From: Sphingomonas montanisoli | GTDB lineage: Bacteria > Pseudomonadota > Alphaproteobacteria > Sphingomonadales > Sphingomonadaceae | Length of the DNA stretch: 64,000 bases | Direction: 5' to 3' | Assembly: GCF_008274695.1 (NCBI RefSeq) | Contig: NZ_VTOU01000002.1 | Coordinates: 496,001 to 560,000 of the forward strand | The notes under the pieces: model-generated | Told to the model about the DNA's origin: nothing | The model's input: the letters and a program-made list of their open reading frames with translations, nothing else | Database searches by the model: none | Shown: positions 53,281 to 63,756 of the stretch, one piece after another | Layout of the letters: each line of letters begins with the position of its first letter | How positions within the stretch are numbered: position 1 is the first letter of the stretch | Made by a program: the position numbers and the translations under genes

Positions 53281-53774
53281 GGTGGTTGGGCAGTCTTCCG
53301 CTGCTCATACTCTCGGCTTGCGGTTCTTCGCCCCCGCCTGCTGCCTATCACAGTGCTTCTGATAAGCTGCTCGTAGCCTTGGGCCTCGAAAGCTGGGCCT
53401 GTATGGAAAGCTACGGAAAAGACTATTACGAGCTGAAAAGTCCGGCAGATTGCTATGCGTTTGGCGATCGAGAGATTTTTCGAGGCGTCTGGCAAGCGGG
53501 CTTTGAAACCAACCAGTTCGCATCTGGGGCAAGGGTAGCGAAACCTATCCTTGTAGAGGGCAGTCCAAGATTGACTGGGGCGCTCCCCCGTATCGAATGT
53601 GGTGTTGATAGCAGCGCATGCTTCTTCGATGTCGAGTTCGTAGGGCGGCGTGCGCTTTACCCTGGCCGTCAAGGTTTCCGGTGGATCAAGGTCGAGCGAA
53701 TTGTTGATCTGAAACCGCTAGTCGGGCGCTGGGCACCCTCCAAGCGTTTCGGTTGGTCATGGACGAGCCGATAG
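53277..53774 (+). CDS. Lipoprotein of unknown function
   Basis: A 165-residue protein with a signal peptide and lipobox L-S-A-C15 followed by GSS. GTG start at 53277 overlapping the previous stop. The mature part has Cys residues at CMESYG, DCYAFG, IECGV and ACFFD and is rich in aromatic residues. Codon use is visibly less GC-biased than its neighbours (many A/T-ending codons), so it may be a recent arrival. No family recognised. Confidence 0.68.
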   Translation: MRWLGSLPLLILSACGSSPPPAAYHSASDKLLVALGLESWACMESYGKDYYELKSPADCYAFGDREIFRGVWQAGFETNQFASGARVAKPILVEGSPRLTGALPRIECGVDSSACFFDVEFVGRRALYPGRQGFRWIKVERIVDLKPLVGRWAPSKRFGWSWTSR

Positions 53775-53790
53775 CGTGGCTTTGGTCTGA

Positions 53791-54264
53791 TTACGGAATC
53801 TCGATCTCCGCACCTGTCTTGACGCGGTCGAGCGCGATCAGGCTGCGGAAGCTGGCGACGCTTTCGTTGGTGGAGAAGAGGCGGCGGGTGGTCGCTTCGT
53901 AGGTCGCCATGTCGGCGGAGACGATCACCAGCACGAAGCTGATCCCGCCGGTCACATAATAGCATTGCTGGACTTCGGGCGCGGCCTCGAACAGCGCCTT
54001 GGCGTGGTCGACCGTGTGGGTGCGCTCGTTGATCAACGTCACCTCGACGATCGCGGTGATGCTCATCGCCACCGCGCGGGCATCGACGATCGCCACGTTC
54101 CGCTCGATGATCCCGGCGGCCTCCATTGCCGCGATCCGGCGCTGGACGGCGGCGGCGGACAGGTTGACCGCTTCGGCGATCTGGCGTTGCGGCGCCTTGG
54201 CGTCGCGCTGGACAATGCGCAGGATCGCGCGGTCGAAGCTGTCGAGCGGGGCTTTGCGGGGCAT
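53791..54264 (-). CDS. Lrp/AsnC-family transcription regulator
   Basis: A 157-residue regulator. An N-terminal winged HTH (FDRAILRIVQRDAKAPQRQIAEAVNLSAAAVQRRIAAM, in two halves) is followed by the ligand-binding RAM domain (VQQCYYVTGGISFVLVIVSAD). Such proteins sense amino acids. It is divergent from a DMT-type exporter with 74 bases between the starts, a layout common for Lrp regulators of amino-acid exporters. Confidence 0.92.
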   Translation of the reverse strand: MPRKAPLDSFDRAILRIVQRDAKAPQRQIAEAVNLSAAAVQRRIAAMEAAGIIERNVAIVDARAVAMSITAIVEVTLINERTHTVDHAKALFEAAPEVQQCYYVTGGISFVLVIVSADMATYEATTRRLFSTNESVASFRSLIALDRVKTGAEIEIP

Positions 54265-54338
54265 GAGTGGGTTTTTGTTGCATTTGGCGCCCCGATCAAG
54301 AGCGCACGGCTCACGCCCATGATGATATCGCTCCGCTC

Positions 54339-55271
54339 ATGGATAGCGGACGGCGATATGCGGGTTTGGCCTGCGGCATGGGGGCGGGCGCTCTGTGGGG
54401 GCTCGTCTTTCTCGCGCCCGAATTGGTCCGCGACTTCACCCCGCTGCAACTCGCGATCGGGCGCTATCTGGCCTATGGGTTGATCGCGCTGGGCCTGATC
54501 GCGCCGCGCTGGAACGCGCTTCGCCCCCAGATCACTTTGCGCGAATGGCGCTCGCTCGGCTGGCTCGCGCTCGCGGGGAACACGCTCTACTATATCCTAT
54601 TGTCGGCAGCGGTGCAGACCGGGGGGATCGCGATGACCTCGCTCGTCATCGGTTTTCTGCCGGTTGCGGTGACGATCATCGGAAGCCGGGATCATGGCGC
54701 AGTGCCGCTGCGCATGCTCGCGCCATCGCTGCTGCTGTGTACGGCGGGCGCTGTCTGCATCGGCTGGCAGGCCCTCGGCGGTTCGGGGCGTTCGTCGCTG
54801 ATCGGCCTGCTCTGCGCGATCGGCGCGCTCGCATCGTGGACGGCATTTGCGGTGGGCAATGCGCGGGCGCTGGCGCGGCTCGATCATGTCTCGGCGCACG
54901 ACTGGAACCTGCTGCTCGGCCTTGTCACCGGTGCGCAGGCGGTGCTGCTGATCCCCGTCAGTCTGATGATCGATTCGACGGGCTACGCGCCTGACCAGTG
55001 GCTCCGCTTCGGCGCGGTGTCGATCGGTGTCGCGATCTTCGCGTCGATCATCGGCAACGCGCTGTGGAACCGGATGAGCCGCCTGCTGCCGCTGACGATG
55101 GTGGGGCAGATGATCCTGTTCGAAACCCTGTTCGCGCTGATCTACGGCTTCGTCTGGGAAGCGCGCCTGCCGCACCCGCTCGAATGCGCGGCGTTCGGGC
55201 TGGTCGTCGCGAGTGTTCTTTCGTGCATCGCCGCGCACCGGCGGCATGCCGCCATTGCGGTGGGCGCGTAG
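54339..55271 (+). CDS. DMT/EamA-family transporter, probable metabolite exporter
   Basis: A 310-residue membrane protein with ten predicted helices in two EamA repeats (one starting GMGAGALWGLVFLAPELV, the second near LIGLLCAIGALASWTAFAVG). Drug/metabolite transporters of this type often export amino acids. ATG at 54339 gives the correct first helix. The divergent Lrp gene is a likely regulator, which suggests an amino-acid substrate. Confidence 0.88.
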   Translation: MDSGRRYAGLACGMGAGALWGLVFLAPELVRDFTPLQLAIGRYLAYGLIALGLIAPRWNALRPQITLREWRSLGWLALAGNTLYYILLSAAVQTGGIAMTSLVIGFLPVAVTIIGSRDHGAVPLRMLAPSLLLCTAGAVCIGWQALGGSGRSSLIGLLCAIGALASWTAFAVGNARALARLDHVSAHDWNLLLGLVTGAQAVLLIPVSLMIDSTGYAPDQWLRFGAVSIGVAIFASIIGNALWNRMSRLLPLTMVGQMILFETLFALIYGFVWEARLPHPLECAAFGLVVASVLSCIAAHRRHAAIAVGA

Positions 55272-55303
55272 CGAAGCAGATGCGGTTGTGCGAGGATCAG
55301 CCA

Positions 55304-55738
55304 ATGAATCCCGCCAAAGCTGAAGCGTTATATCTGCGTGCCCTGAAAATCCGCGAAGATCGGAGAGGTGGGCTGTGGTTGCCGATCATGTGGCACCTGG
55401 CTTTGCGGCGGCATGCCGACGCTATGATCGAACTGGCGGACTGGCTTTCCCATGACAATCGTCTGGATGCCTTTGGCCGGTGCGCCGACGCGTTCAGCGC
55501 CGCTGGCCTCTACCGTCGCGCATTTCGTGCTGGCGATGCGCGCGCCGCGCAGCATCTGGCGATGAGCTGTTTCAATCGGAATGATATGGCCGGTTATCGT
55601 CATTGGCTGAAGCTTGGCGCAAAGGCTGGCGATCCCGAGGCAGTTACCGAACTCAGCTATTTCGAAACGCGCCTTCCGCATGGCGCAGCCCGCGCAATTG
55701 GTCGTGCAAGGCCCAGGCAGAAGCGCGATTGGGTTTGA
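55304..55738 (+). CDS. Sel1-like repeat protein
   Basis: A 144-residue helical protein. The pattern ALRRHADAMIELADWL ... AGDARAAQHLAMSCFNRND ... LKLGAKAGDPEAVTEL gives Sel1/TPR-like pairs of helices. It has no signal peptide. ATG at 55304 after GAGGATCAG; an in-frame ATG 8 codons up is possible. Function unknown; such repeats usually bind other proteins. Confidence 0.72.
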   Translation: MNPAKAEALYLRALKIREDRRGGLWLPIMWHLALRRHADAMIELADWLSHDNRLDAFGRCADAFSAAGLYRRAFRAGDARAAQHLAMSCFNRNDMAGYRHWLKLGAKAGDPEAVTELSYFETRLPHGAARAIGRARPRQKRDWV

Positions 55739-55742
55739 CAAA

Positions 55743-55757
55743 GTTCTCTTTTTGTTC
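55743..55757 (+). promoter_or_regulatory. LexA-type (SOS) box GTTC-N7-GTTC with nearby -10
   Basis: GTTCTCTTTTTGTTC at 55743-55757, with a third GTTC at 55762. TTTTAAAAT follows at 55770-55778, a plausible -10, then GGAGG at 55786-55790. The order box, -10, ribosome site and GTG start suggests a damage-inducible promoter for the small gene at 55797 and perhaps parE. Confidence 0.55.
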
Positions 55758-55796
55758 TATTGTTCTGGTCTTTTAAAATGGGATTCGGAGGGCGCT

Positions 55797-57918
<2,122 letters not shown>

Positions 57919-57926
57919 CACTTTTC

Positions 57927-58018
57927 CGTCATCCCGGCGAAAGCTGGGATCTCGGGAGAGGGGAGACGAGTTGGTCGCAAGAGCCACCTGAGATCCCAGC
58001 TTCCGCTGGGATGACGGC
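57927..58018. repeat. Family D palindromic intergenic repeat, copy 4
   Basis: CGTCATCCCGGCGAAAGCTGGG at the left and CCCAGCTTCCGCTGGGATGACG at the right, with CTCGGG and CCTGAG inside. Lies 8 bases after parE and 18 before the polyketide synthase start. Confidence 0.9.
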
Positions 58019-58035
58019 GGTGGGAAAGGCTGCCG

Positions 58036-59064
58036 ATGACCGCCCACATTCACGCAATCGGCACCGCGATCCCAGACCGGGACGTGCACCGCGCCTTCAT
58101 CGAGTGGGCATCGGACAAGATTGCCGACAGCCGCGAGCGTGCTCTGTTCGCGCGTATGGCCGCGCGGTCGGGGATCGAGCATCGCTGGGCGGTGCACCCG
58201 CTTGCTCCGCAGGCCGCCGCGGCAGAGCCGACCTCCGCGCGGATGGCCGCCTATGCCGATCATGCCCCGCGCCTCGCGCTCGCCGCGATCCGCGATCTGG
58301 AGGGGCGGGCGTCGATCGATGGAGTAACGCACCTCGTCGTCGCGAGCTGCACCGGCTTCGTCGCGCCCGGCATCGATCAGATCATCGCCGCGAACCTCGG
58401 TCTAGACGGATCGGTTGAGCGGACCTTGGTCGGTTTCATGGGCTGCTATGCCGCGGTCGCGGCGCTGCGCGTCGCACACCATATTGCGCGGTCCGATCCG
58501 GCGGCGCGCATCCTGGTCGTCACGGTCGAACTCTGTTCGCTCCACCTGCAGGACACCGGCGCCGTTCCACGGCTGCTCGCGATGCTCCAGTTCGCCGATG
58601 GCGCGGCGGCCGCCCTGGTGATGGCGCAGGAGGGCGGGATCGCACTCGATCGCTTCTTCGCGGCGACCCTGCCCGACAGCGGGCCGCTCATCACCTGGAC
58701 GATCGGAGACACCGGCTTCGCGATGGAACTGTCGGGCGAGGTGCCCGTCCGGATCGGCGCGGCGCTGGAAGAACCTGCCTTCCGGCAGAAGCTGCTGGGT
58801 GATCGCGCCGTGGAGGATATTGCCCATTGGGCGGTCCATGCCGGTGGTCGCTCGATCCTCGATGCCGTCCAGTCCGCTTTGCAACTGCCGCAAGGCGCGC
58901 TTGCCGCGTCGCGCGACGTTCTGGCGCGGTTCGGCAACATGTCCTCGTCGACCCTGATGTTCGTGCTCGCCGCGATCCTCGCCGGGACAGGGTCGGGTAG
59001 CGGTATGGCGCTGGCCTTCGGACCCGGCCTTGCCGCCGAGGGCTTCGATTTCCGGCTGCTATGA
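58036..59064 (+). CDS. Type III polyketide synthase
   Basis: A 342-residue chalcone-synthase-family enzyme. The catalytic triad is Cys105 (VVASCTGF), His268 (WAVHAGG) and Asn301 (FGNMSSSTL). GFMGCYA (133-139) and a C-terminal glycine loop GTGSGSGMALAFGPGL complete the fold. Type III enzymes condense malonyl-CoA onto an acyl starter to give alkylpyrones or alkylresorcinols; the product here is not determinable. It is coupled to the methyltransferase by ATGA, first gene of a three-gene pathway. Confidence 0.93.
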   Translation: MTAHIHAIGTAIPDRDVHRAFIEWASDKIADSRERALFARMAARSGIEHRWAVHPLAPQAAAAEPTSARMAAYADHAPRLALAAIRDLEGRASIDGVTHLVVASCTGFVAPGIDQIIAANLGLDGSVERTLVGFMGCYAAVAALRVAHHIARSDPAARILVVTVELCSLHLQDTGAVPRLLAMLQFADGAAAALVMAQEGGIALDRFFAATLPDSGPLITWTIGDTGFAMELSGEVPVRIGAALEEPAFRQKLLGDRAVEDIAHWAVHAGGRSILDAVQSALQLPQGALAASRDVLARFGNMSSSTLMFVLAAILAGTGSGSGMALAFGPGLAAEGFDFRLL

Positions 59065-59744
59065 AGCGTGCCACGCAAGAGGAGCAGATGGATGCGGCCG
59101 ATCTCGATCCGGCCGAATATGCCCGCGTCCTCACCGATCTCGCCAAGGTCAATTGGTGGACGATGGCCGCGCGGCCGACATTGGCTTTCCTCGATCGCGC
59201 GGTGGGCGATCGCCGCCGCTTCACCCTGCTCGACGTCGGCTTTGGCGACGGCGACATGCTCCGCGCCATCGCACGCTGGGCGGCGAAGCGCGGGATCGAG
59301 GCGAACCTGATCGGCGTCGATCTCAATCCGAAGAGCGAGGGCATTGCGCGCGCGGCGACGCCCGATGCGATGCCGATCCGGTATCTGACCGGCGATTATC
59401 GCGATCATATCGGGGCCACGGACCTGATCGTCAGCAGCCTCGTTACGCATCACATGAGCGACGATGAGCGTATCGATTTCCTGCGGACGATGGACGGCGC
59501 CGCGCGCGTCGGCTGGTTCGTGAACGATATCCATCGCCACTGTCTGCCCTATCTTGGTTATCCGATCCTCGCCCGCATCATGGGCTGGCACCGGATCGTA
59601 CGCGAGGATGGGCAACTCTCGATCGCGCGCGGTTTCCGCCCGCCGGAATGGCACGCGATGATAGCTGCGGCAGGGCTCGATCCATCCACCGTGTCGGTCG
59701 AGCGGCACGTCCCGTTTCGATTATGCGTCGCGCGCCTGCACTGA
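59061..59744 (+). CDS. SAM-dependent methyltransferase of the polyketide operon
   Basis: A 227-residue class I methyltransferase. AdoMet motif I is LLDVGFGDGDML (57-68), with VDLNPKS as motif II and a post-motif DLIVSSLVTHHM. It starts inside the polyketide synthase stop (ATGA) and its end overlaps the flavoprotein gene by 22 bases. In the comparable Streptomyces srsABC operon the middle gene methylates the resorcinol. Here O- or C-methylation of the polyketide is inferred from position. Confidence 0.9.
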   Translation: MKRATQEEQMDAADLDPAEYARVLTDLAKVNWWTMAARPTLAFLDRAVGDRRRFTLLDVGFGDGDMLRAIARWAAKRGIEANLIGVDLNPKSEGIARAATPDAMPIRYLTGDYRDHIGATDLIVSSLVTHHMSDDERIDFLRTMDGAARVGWFVNDIHRHCLPYLGYPILARIMGWHRIVREDGQLSIARGFRPPEWHAMIAAAGLDPSTVSVERHVPFRLCVARLH

Positions 59745-60814
59745 TCGCCGGCGGCGGGCCGGCGGGGGCGACCGCCGCGATCCTGCTCGCGCATGGCGGC
59801 GCGATGCCGGTGCTGATCGAGCGTGCGCGCGGGCCGCAGGACGTCGTCTGCGGCGGCTTCCTCGCCGGTGACGCGATCCGGCTACTCGGCCGGCTGGGCA
59901 TCGATCCCGCCGCCCTGGGCGCGCCGGCGATCCACAACGTCCGGCTTATCGCACGCGGGCAGGTGGCGGAAACCGGCTTGCCGTTCGTCGCCGCCGGCCT
60001 GTCGCGCTGCACGCTCGATGCCGCCTTGCTCGACCGCGCGATCGCAGAGGGGGCGTGCGTCGAACGCGGCGTCGCGATCCGCCGCGTCGATGGGCGCTGC
60101 CTCCATCTGGCGGATGGCCATGCGATCGAAGGCGAGGCGCTGTTCCTCGCGACCGGCAAGCATGATGTGCGGGGGAGCATGCGCCCCACCGAGGCGCTCG
60201 ACGCCGATCCGGCGCTCGGGCTGCGCGTCCGGCTGGAGCCGACGCCGGCGCTGCGTGCCGCGCTCGACGGAATGATCGAGCTGCATCTGTTCGATCACGG
60301 CTATGCCGGGCTGCTGCTGCAGGAGGATGGTGGCGCGAATCTATGCCTGTCGGTTGCACAGAGCCGGGTGCGCGAGGCCGGTTCGCCCGATCGCCTGCTC
60401 GCGGCCCTGGCCGAGGAAGCGCCCTTGCTCGGCGAGCGTATCGGCGCGGCGGTGGGGCTGTCGGGGTGGGCCAGCATCGCGCGCATTCCGTATGGCTGGC
60501 GCGCACACGAGACCGAGACGGGGCTGTTCCGGCTGGGCGATCAGGCGGCGGTGATCGCGAGTCTGGCGGGTGACGGTGTCGCCATCGCGCTCGCCAGCGC
60601 GATGCGCGCGGTCAACTGCTTCCTGCATAATGGGCCGGAGGGCGCCACCGAGTGGCAGGCGGGGTTCGCGCGCCGCGCCGAACGTCCGGTGGTGGCCGCG
60701 TCGCTGCTGCGTCGGATGGGCGAGATGCCGATGCTCGCCGGGCCGCTGGTCGGTCTGCTGCGCCACGTCCCCGCGCTCACCCGATTGGCGAGCGCGGTCA
60801 CGCGGATCGAGTAA
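59723..60814 (+). CDS. FAD-dependent oxidoreductase/monooxygenase of the polyketide operon
   Basis: A 363-residue flavoprotein of the geranylgeranyl-reductase/hydroxylase type. The dinucleotide site LIAGGGPAGATAA is at residues 7-19, GGFLAGDAIRLLGRLGI follows, and the second FAD motif FRLGDQAAVIASLAGDGVAIAL lies near 270-290. ATG at 59723 overlaps the methyltransferase end. Such enzymes hydroxylate phenolic lipids towards quinones or reduce double bonds. Third and last gene; convergent with tagH with no spacer. Confidence 0.9.
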   Translation: MRRAPALIAGGGPAGATAAILLAHGGAMPVLIERARGPQDVVCGGFLAGDAIRLLGRLGIDPAALGAPAIHNVRLIARGQVAETGLPFVAAGLSRCTLDAALLDRAIAEGACVERGVAIRRVDGRCLHLADGHAIEGEALFLATGKHDVRGSMRPTEALDADPALGLRVRLEPTPALRAALDGMIELHLFDHGYAGLLLQEDGGANLCLSVAQSRVREAGSPDRLLAALAEEAPLLGERIGAAVGLSGWASIARIPYGWRAHETETGLFRLGDQAAVIASLAGDGVAIALASAMRAVNCFLHNGPEGATEWQAGFARRAERPVVAASLLRRMGEMPMLAGPLVGLLRHVPALTRLASAVTRIE

Positions 60815-62134
60815 TTACTTTGCGCCCTTGGCGGCTTCGGCTTCGTAAGCCTTGCGGAATTCCTTGGCGAAGATGTCCATGAAGGCTTCGTCCGAACCCT
60901 GCGCCACGCCGCCGAACTCGCGTTCATAGGCTTCCCACAGGGCGGATGCGCGCGCGCCGGGCAGGATACGCGCGATAAGCCCCTTGGTCTCGGCCCGCTT
61001 CTTGATCGCATCGGGCGAGAAGCGGTCGAGCGTGGAGCGCAGAGCACCCTGCATCGCCTTGAGCGTGGCGATCTGATGCGCCTGCAGGTCGCGATAGCTG
61101 TCCTCCACCGCGCGCTCGGCGCCCATGAAGCCGCTGACCGGCGGGCTGAGCATCTGCGCCAGCGCATGCGCGGGCGACATCGCGAACTTGATCGGATTGT
61201 TGCCGTCACGGCTGAAGATCGTGTTCTGCGCCCCCATCTGCGCCTTGGCGCGGGCGCGCGCCTCCATCATCACGACGAGGCCACCGACGAGCTGGCGCAG
61301 CAGCAGCCCCGCCGCCTCGATCGTCGCATCGTCATCGCCCTTCACGTCGTCGCGCGACAGGCCCGCGGCCTTCAGGAGTTGTGCGAGAACGTCGCCCGCA
61401 GGTGCTGCGGCGGCATTCTCCTCGCCGAAGCCGCGGCTCCAGTCGACGGCATTATCGTCCTCGATCGTGTCCCAGCCGCCGTCGGCTGCGACCGGCTCTG
61501 CCTCGCCCGCCGGATCGATTGCGGGCAGTTCGGGCGGCAGCATCGGCGCCGGCTCCTCGACGGGCGCGACGGCCTCGGCCGGGGCAGGCGGTGCGGCGGG
61601 TTCCTCGACCGGGGTCGGGGCGACCCAGGCTTCCTCGACTTTGGCAGCCTCGATCGGCGCAGGCGCAGGTTCGGGCGCAGGCGGTGCTGCCTCCGCGACC
61701 GGCTCGGGAGCGGGAGGCGCGGGTTCGGCGGGGGCAGGCGCAGCATCCCAGCCGGGCGAAGCTGCGGGCGCGGCCTCGGGGGCGGGCTCCTCTTCGGCGG
61801 AGGCCGATCCCGGCAGCACGTCGATGTCGAAGCGGCCGACGCGGAAGGCGTCGCCCTCGGTCAGCATCTTGGCGGTCGCCATCCGCTCCTGCGCGCCGTT
61901 CAGATAGGTGCCGTTGGTGCTGAGATCGACGAGGCGGTACATGCCGCCGCCGACATACTCGACCTCGCAATGGCGCGAAGAGATATACATGTCGGGATCG
62001 GGCAGGGTCCAGTCGAGCCCGGCCGCCCGGCCGATCACGGCGCCGTGTCGATCGAGCCGGAACGTACGCGGCGTGCCACCCGGCACCGCGCTCGCATCCC
62101 GAATCCGCAACAGCAGAGTTCCGCTCTCCGACAT
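60815..62134 (-). CDS. tagH: FHA-domain type VI secretion protein TagH/Fha
   Basis: A 439-residue protein. The N-terminal FHA domain (about 5-95) has the phosphothreonine-binding residues GR (35-36), SSRH (52-55) and NG (74-75). A long Ala/Pro/Glu-rich linker (about 113-230) follows. The C-terminal domain (about 240-439: LLKAAGLSRDD, GGLVVMMEARARAKAQ, NPIKFA, ERAVEDSYRDLQAHQIA) is the TagH type VI-associated domain. It is the expected reader of threonines phosphorylated by PpkA. It stands alone, 45 kb from the tssL operon. Confidence 0.9.
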   Translation of the reverse strand: MSESGTLLLRIRDASAVPGGTPRTFRLDRHGAVIGRAAGLDWTLPDPDMYISSRHCEVEYVGGGMYRLVDLSTNGTYLNGAQERMATAKMLTEGDAFRVGRFDIDVLPGSASAEEEPAPEAAPAASPGWDAAPAPAEPAPPAPEPVAEAAPPAPEPAPAPIEAAKVEEAWVAPTPVEEPAAPPAPAEAVAPVEEPAPMLPPELPAIDPAGEAEPVAADGGWDTIEDDNAVDWSRGFGEENAAAAPAGDVLAQLLKAAGLSRDDVKGDDDATIEAAGLLLRQLVGGLVVMMEARARAKAQMGAQNTIFSRDGNNPIKFAMSPAHALAQMLSPPVSGFMGAERAVEDSYRDLQAHQIATLKAMQGALRSTLDRFSPDAIKKRAETKGLIARILPGARASALWEAYEREFGGVAQGSDEAFMDIFAKEFRKAYEAEAAKGAK

Positions 62135-62288
62135 TATCGATGCCCCCAAGATCGCCGCGACGTTTCTACCATCGGCCGCAAGAATAATCTCTTACATCGC
62201 ACCGTGACACACAGGATCGGGCGATGCCCGTGCATGCAACAGGGCTGCCCGCCATGGCAAGGTCGAAGGCCCGGCCGCGCCCTTTTCG

Positions 62289-63164
62289 TCAGCTGTTCAG
62301 GAAGGCGCGTACCTCGGCGATGAACCGGTCGAACTGGTCGTGGTGCGGCCAGTGTCCCGCACCTTCCAGCACCACCCGCTCCGCGTCCGGCATCAGGCTC
62401 GCGATCCGGGCGGGAAGCGAGGAGGGCCAGCTTTCGGCGCCATAGAGAAAGCGTGTGGGGCAGCGGATCGCGCGCCACAGCGCGTCGATGTCGGCCTGCC
62501 CGATGTCGGGAAAGGGCGGGCGGACGTGGACGGGGTCATATTTCCAGCGCCAGCCGCCATCGCCCGAGGGCGCGAGCGCGTGGATTGTCAGGTGATGCGC
62601 CTGTTCGTCGGTCAGGGCCGGATTGCCGGCCTTCATCCGCGCCAGCGCCTCATCCCGCGTCGCGAAGCGGCGGGCCGGGGCGCTGGCGAGCGCATTGGTT
62701 TCGCGCACCCATTCGCGGATTCGTTCGGCGGGCGTCTGGCGGTTCATCGCCGCTTCGATCTCGATCGGCGCGCCGACCGGCTCGACCAGCATCATGCGCG
62801 ACACCAGGTCGGGATAGACGGCCGCAAAGCGCAGCCCGAGGTGCGCGCCCATCGAATGGGCGAGGATCGTCACCTTCTCTACGCCCAGATGCGCGATCAG
62901 CCCGACGAGGTCGACGATGAACGCCGCAAAGTCATAACGCCGCTCGGGCGACCAGCCGCTGTCGCCATGACCGCGCAGATCGACCGCCACGACATGCCAG
63001 TCGTCGCGCAGCACCCGCGCGGCCCAGTCCCAGCTACGCGCATGATCGCGGTTGCCGTGGAGCAGGATCAGTGGCGGCGCGTGGTGGTTGCCCCAGTCGA
63101 GATAGCTGAGCTCGATACCATTCGAAGCGAACGTGCGGCGGGTGGGCTGAGGCTGTTCGTGCAT
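62289..63164 (-). CDS. Alpha/beta hydrolase
   Basis: A 291-residue alpha/beta hydrolase. LLHGNRDHARSWDW carries the oxyanion His-Gly, Ser nucleophile in AHSMGAHLG, and a late His in GAGHWPHHD. Closest in style to lipase/epoxide-hydrolase-like esterases of unknown substrate. ATG at 63164 gives the normal N-terminus; the frame continues upstream for 51 codons with no family likeness. Not in an operon. Confidence 0.87.
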   Translation of the reverse strand: MHEQPQPTRRTFASNGIELSYLDWGNHHAPPLILLHGNRDHARSWDWAARVLRDDWHVVAVDLRGHGDSGWSPERRYDFAAFIVDLVGLIAHLGVEKVTILAHSMGAHLGLRFAAVYPDLVSRMMLVEPVGAPIEIEAAMNRQTPAERIREWVRETNALASAPARRFATRDEALARMKAGNPALTDEQAHHLTIHALAPSGDGGWRWKYDPVHVRPPFPDIGQADIDALWRAIRCPTRFLYGAESWPSSLPARIASLMPDAERVVLEGAGHWPHHDQFDRFIAEVRAFLNS

Positions 63165-63486
63165 CGGGACTGCATAGACATGCGGGCCGGTGAGGAACCA
63201 GAAGTCGCGCCTGATCCGACCTTCTGGAAAATCGCCGGCCCGCGACCGGACCGGCCGGCTCGACGATGGGGATCCGCTCGCTCTGCTCCTCCGATGCGAT
63301 TCGAGGGCAGCCTTCATGGGGGCGGGGCCCCGGCCTGCCGCAATCCCGGCACCGGGTTAGACCGTGATAGTGGGAAAATCGGGCCTGCCCGACGGCCGCC
63401 TTTCATCGACATCGACGGCCTATCGGCGCTACGCGTCCCGATCCCCGTTGACATTCGCGCGGGGTATCGCCATCCCGCGCGCTCTC
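63165..63486. other. Gene-free stretch before tRNA-Cys
   Basis: About 320 bases with no convincing coding region on either strand. The long plus-strand open frame running through here is antisense to the hydrolase and is not coding. TTGACA at 63448-63453, 33 bases before the tRNA-Cys, is a plausible -35 box for it; the matching -10 is not clear. GGGGGCGGGGCCCC lies near 63318. Confidence 0.5.
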
Positions 63487-63560
63487 GGCCCGATGGCGGA
63501 GTGGTGACGCAGCGGACTGCAAATCCGTGCACGCCGGTTCGATTCCGGCTCGGGCCTCCA
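63487..63560 (+). tRNA. tRNA-Cys (anticodon GCA)
   Basis: A 74-base cloverleaf with encoded CCA. Acceptor GGCCCGA pairs with TCGGGCC. The anticodon loop CTGCAAA gives anticodon GCA. The T-arm GCCGGTTCGATTCCGGC is perfect. Confidence 0.96.
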
Positions 63561-63756
63561 AATCCACTCCCGCCCCCCCAAGCTTCGATCAAGCGACGAC
63601 GGCGTTCTGCCAACTGCATCCGCTTTGCCGCAGCCATCTTGCGGGCCGCTGGCGCTTCGTCCAAGGAAACGCACGCACCGGGGCTTGAACAGGCTCAGGC
63701 TGTATTGTAGTGACAATACACCAGTTTCGGGGATGGCCCCGAGTCAGGGATAGGCA

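Noticed and set aside
63314-63664. Minus-strand frames over tRNA-Cys and the frame at 32897-33754 over tRNA-Val
   Set aside because: Antisense-tRNA artefacts as above.
62340-63710. A 456-codon plus-strand frame through the hydrolase and tRNA-Cys
   Set aside because: Antisense to the hydrolase and running through a tRNA; no recognisable domain.
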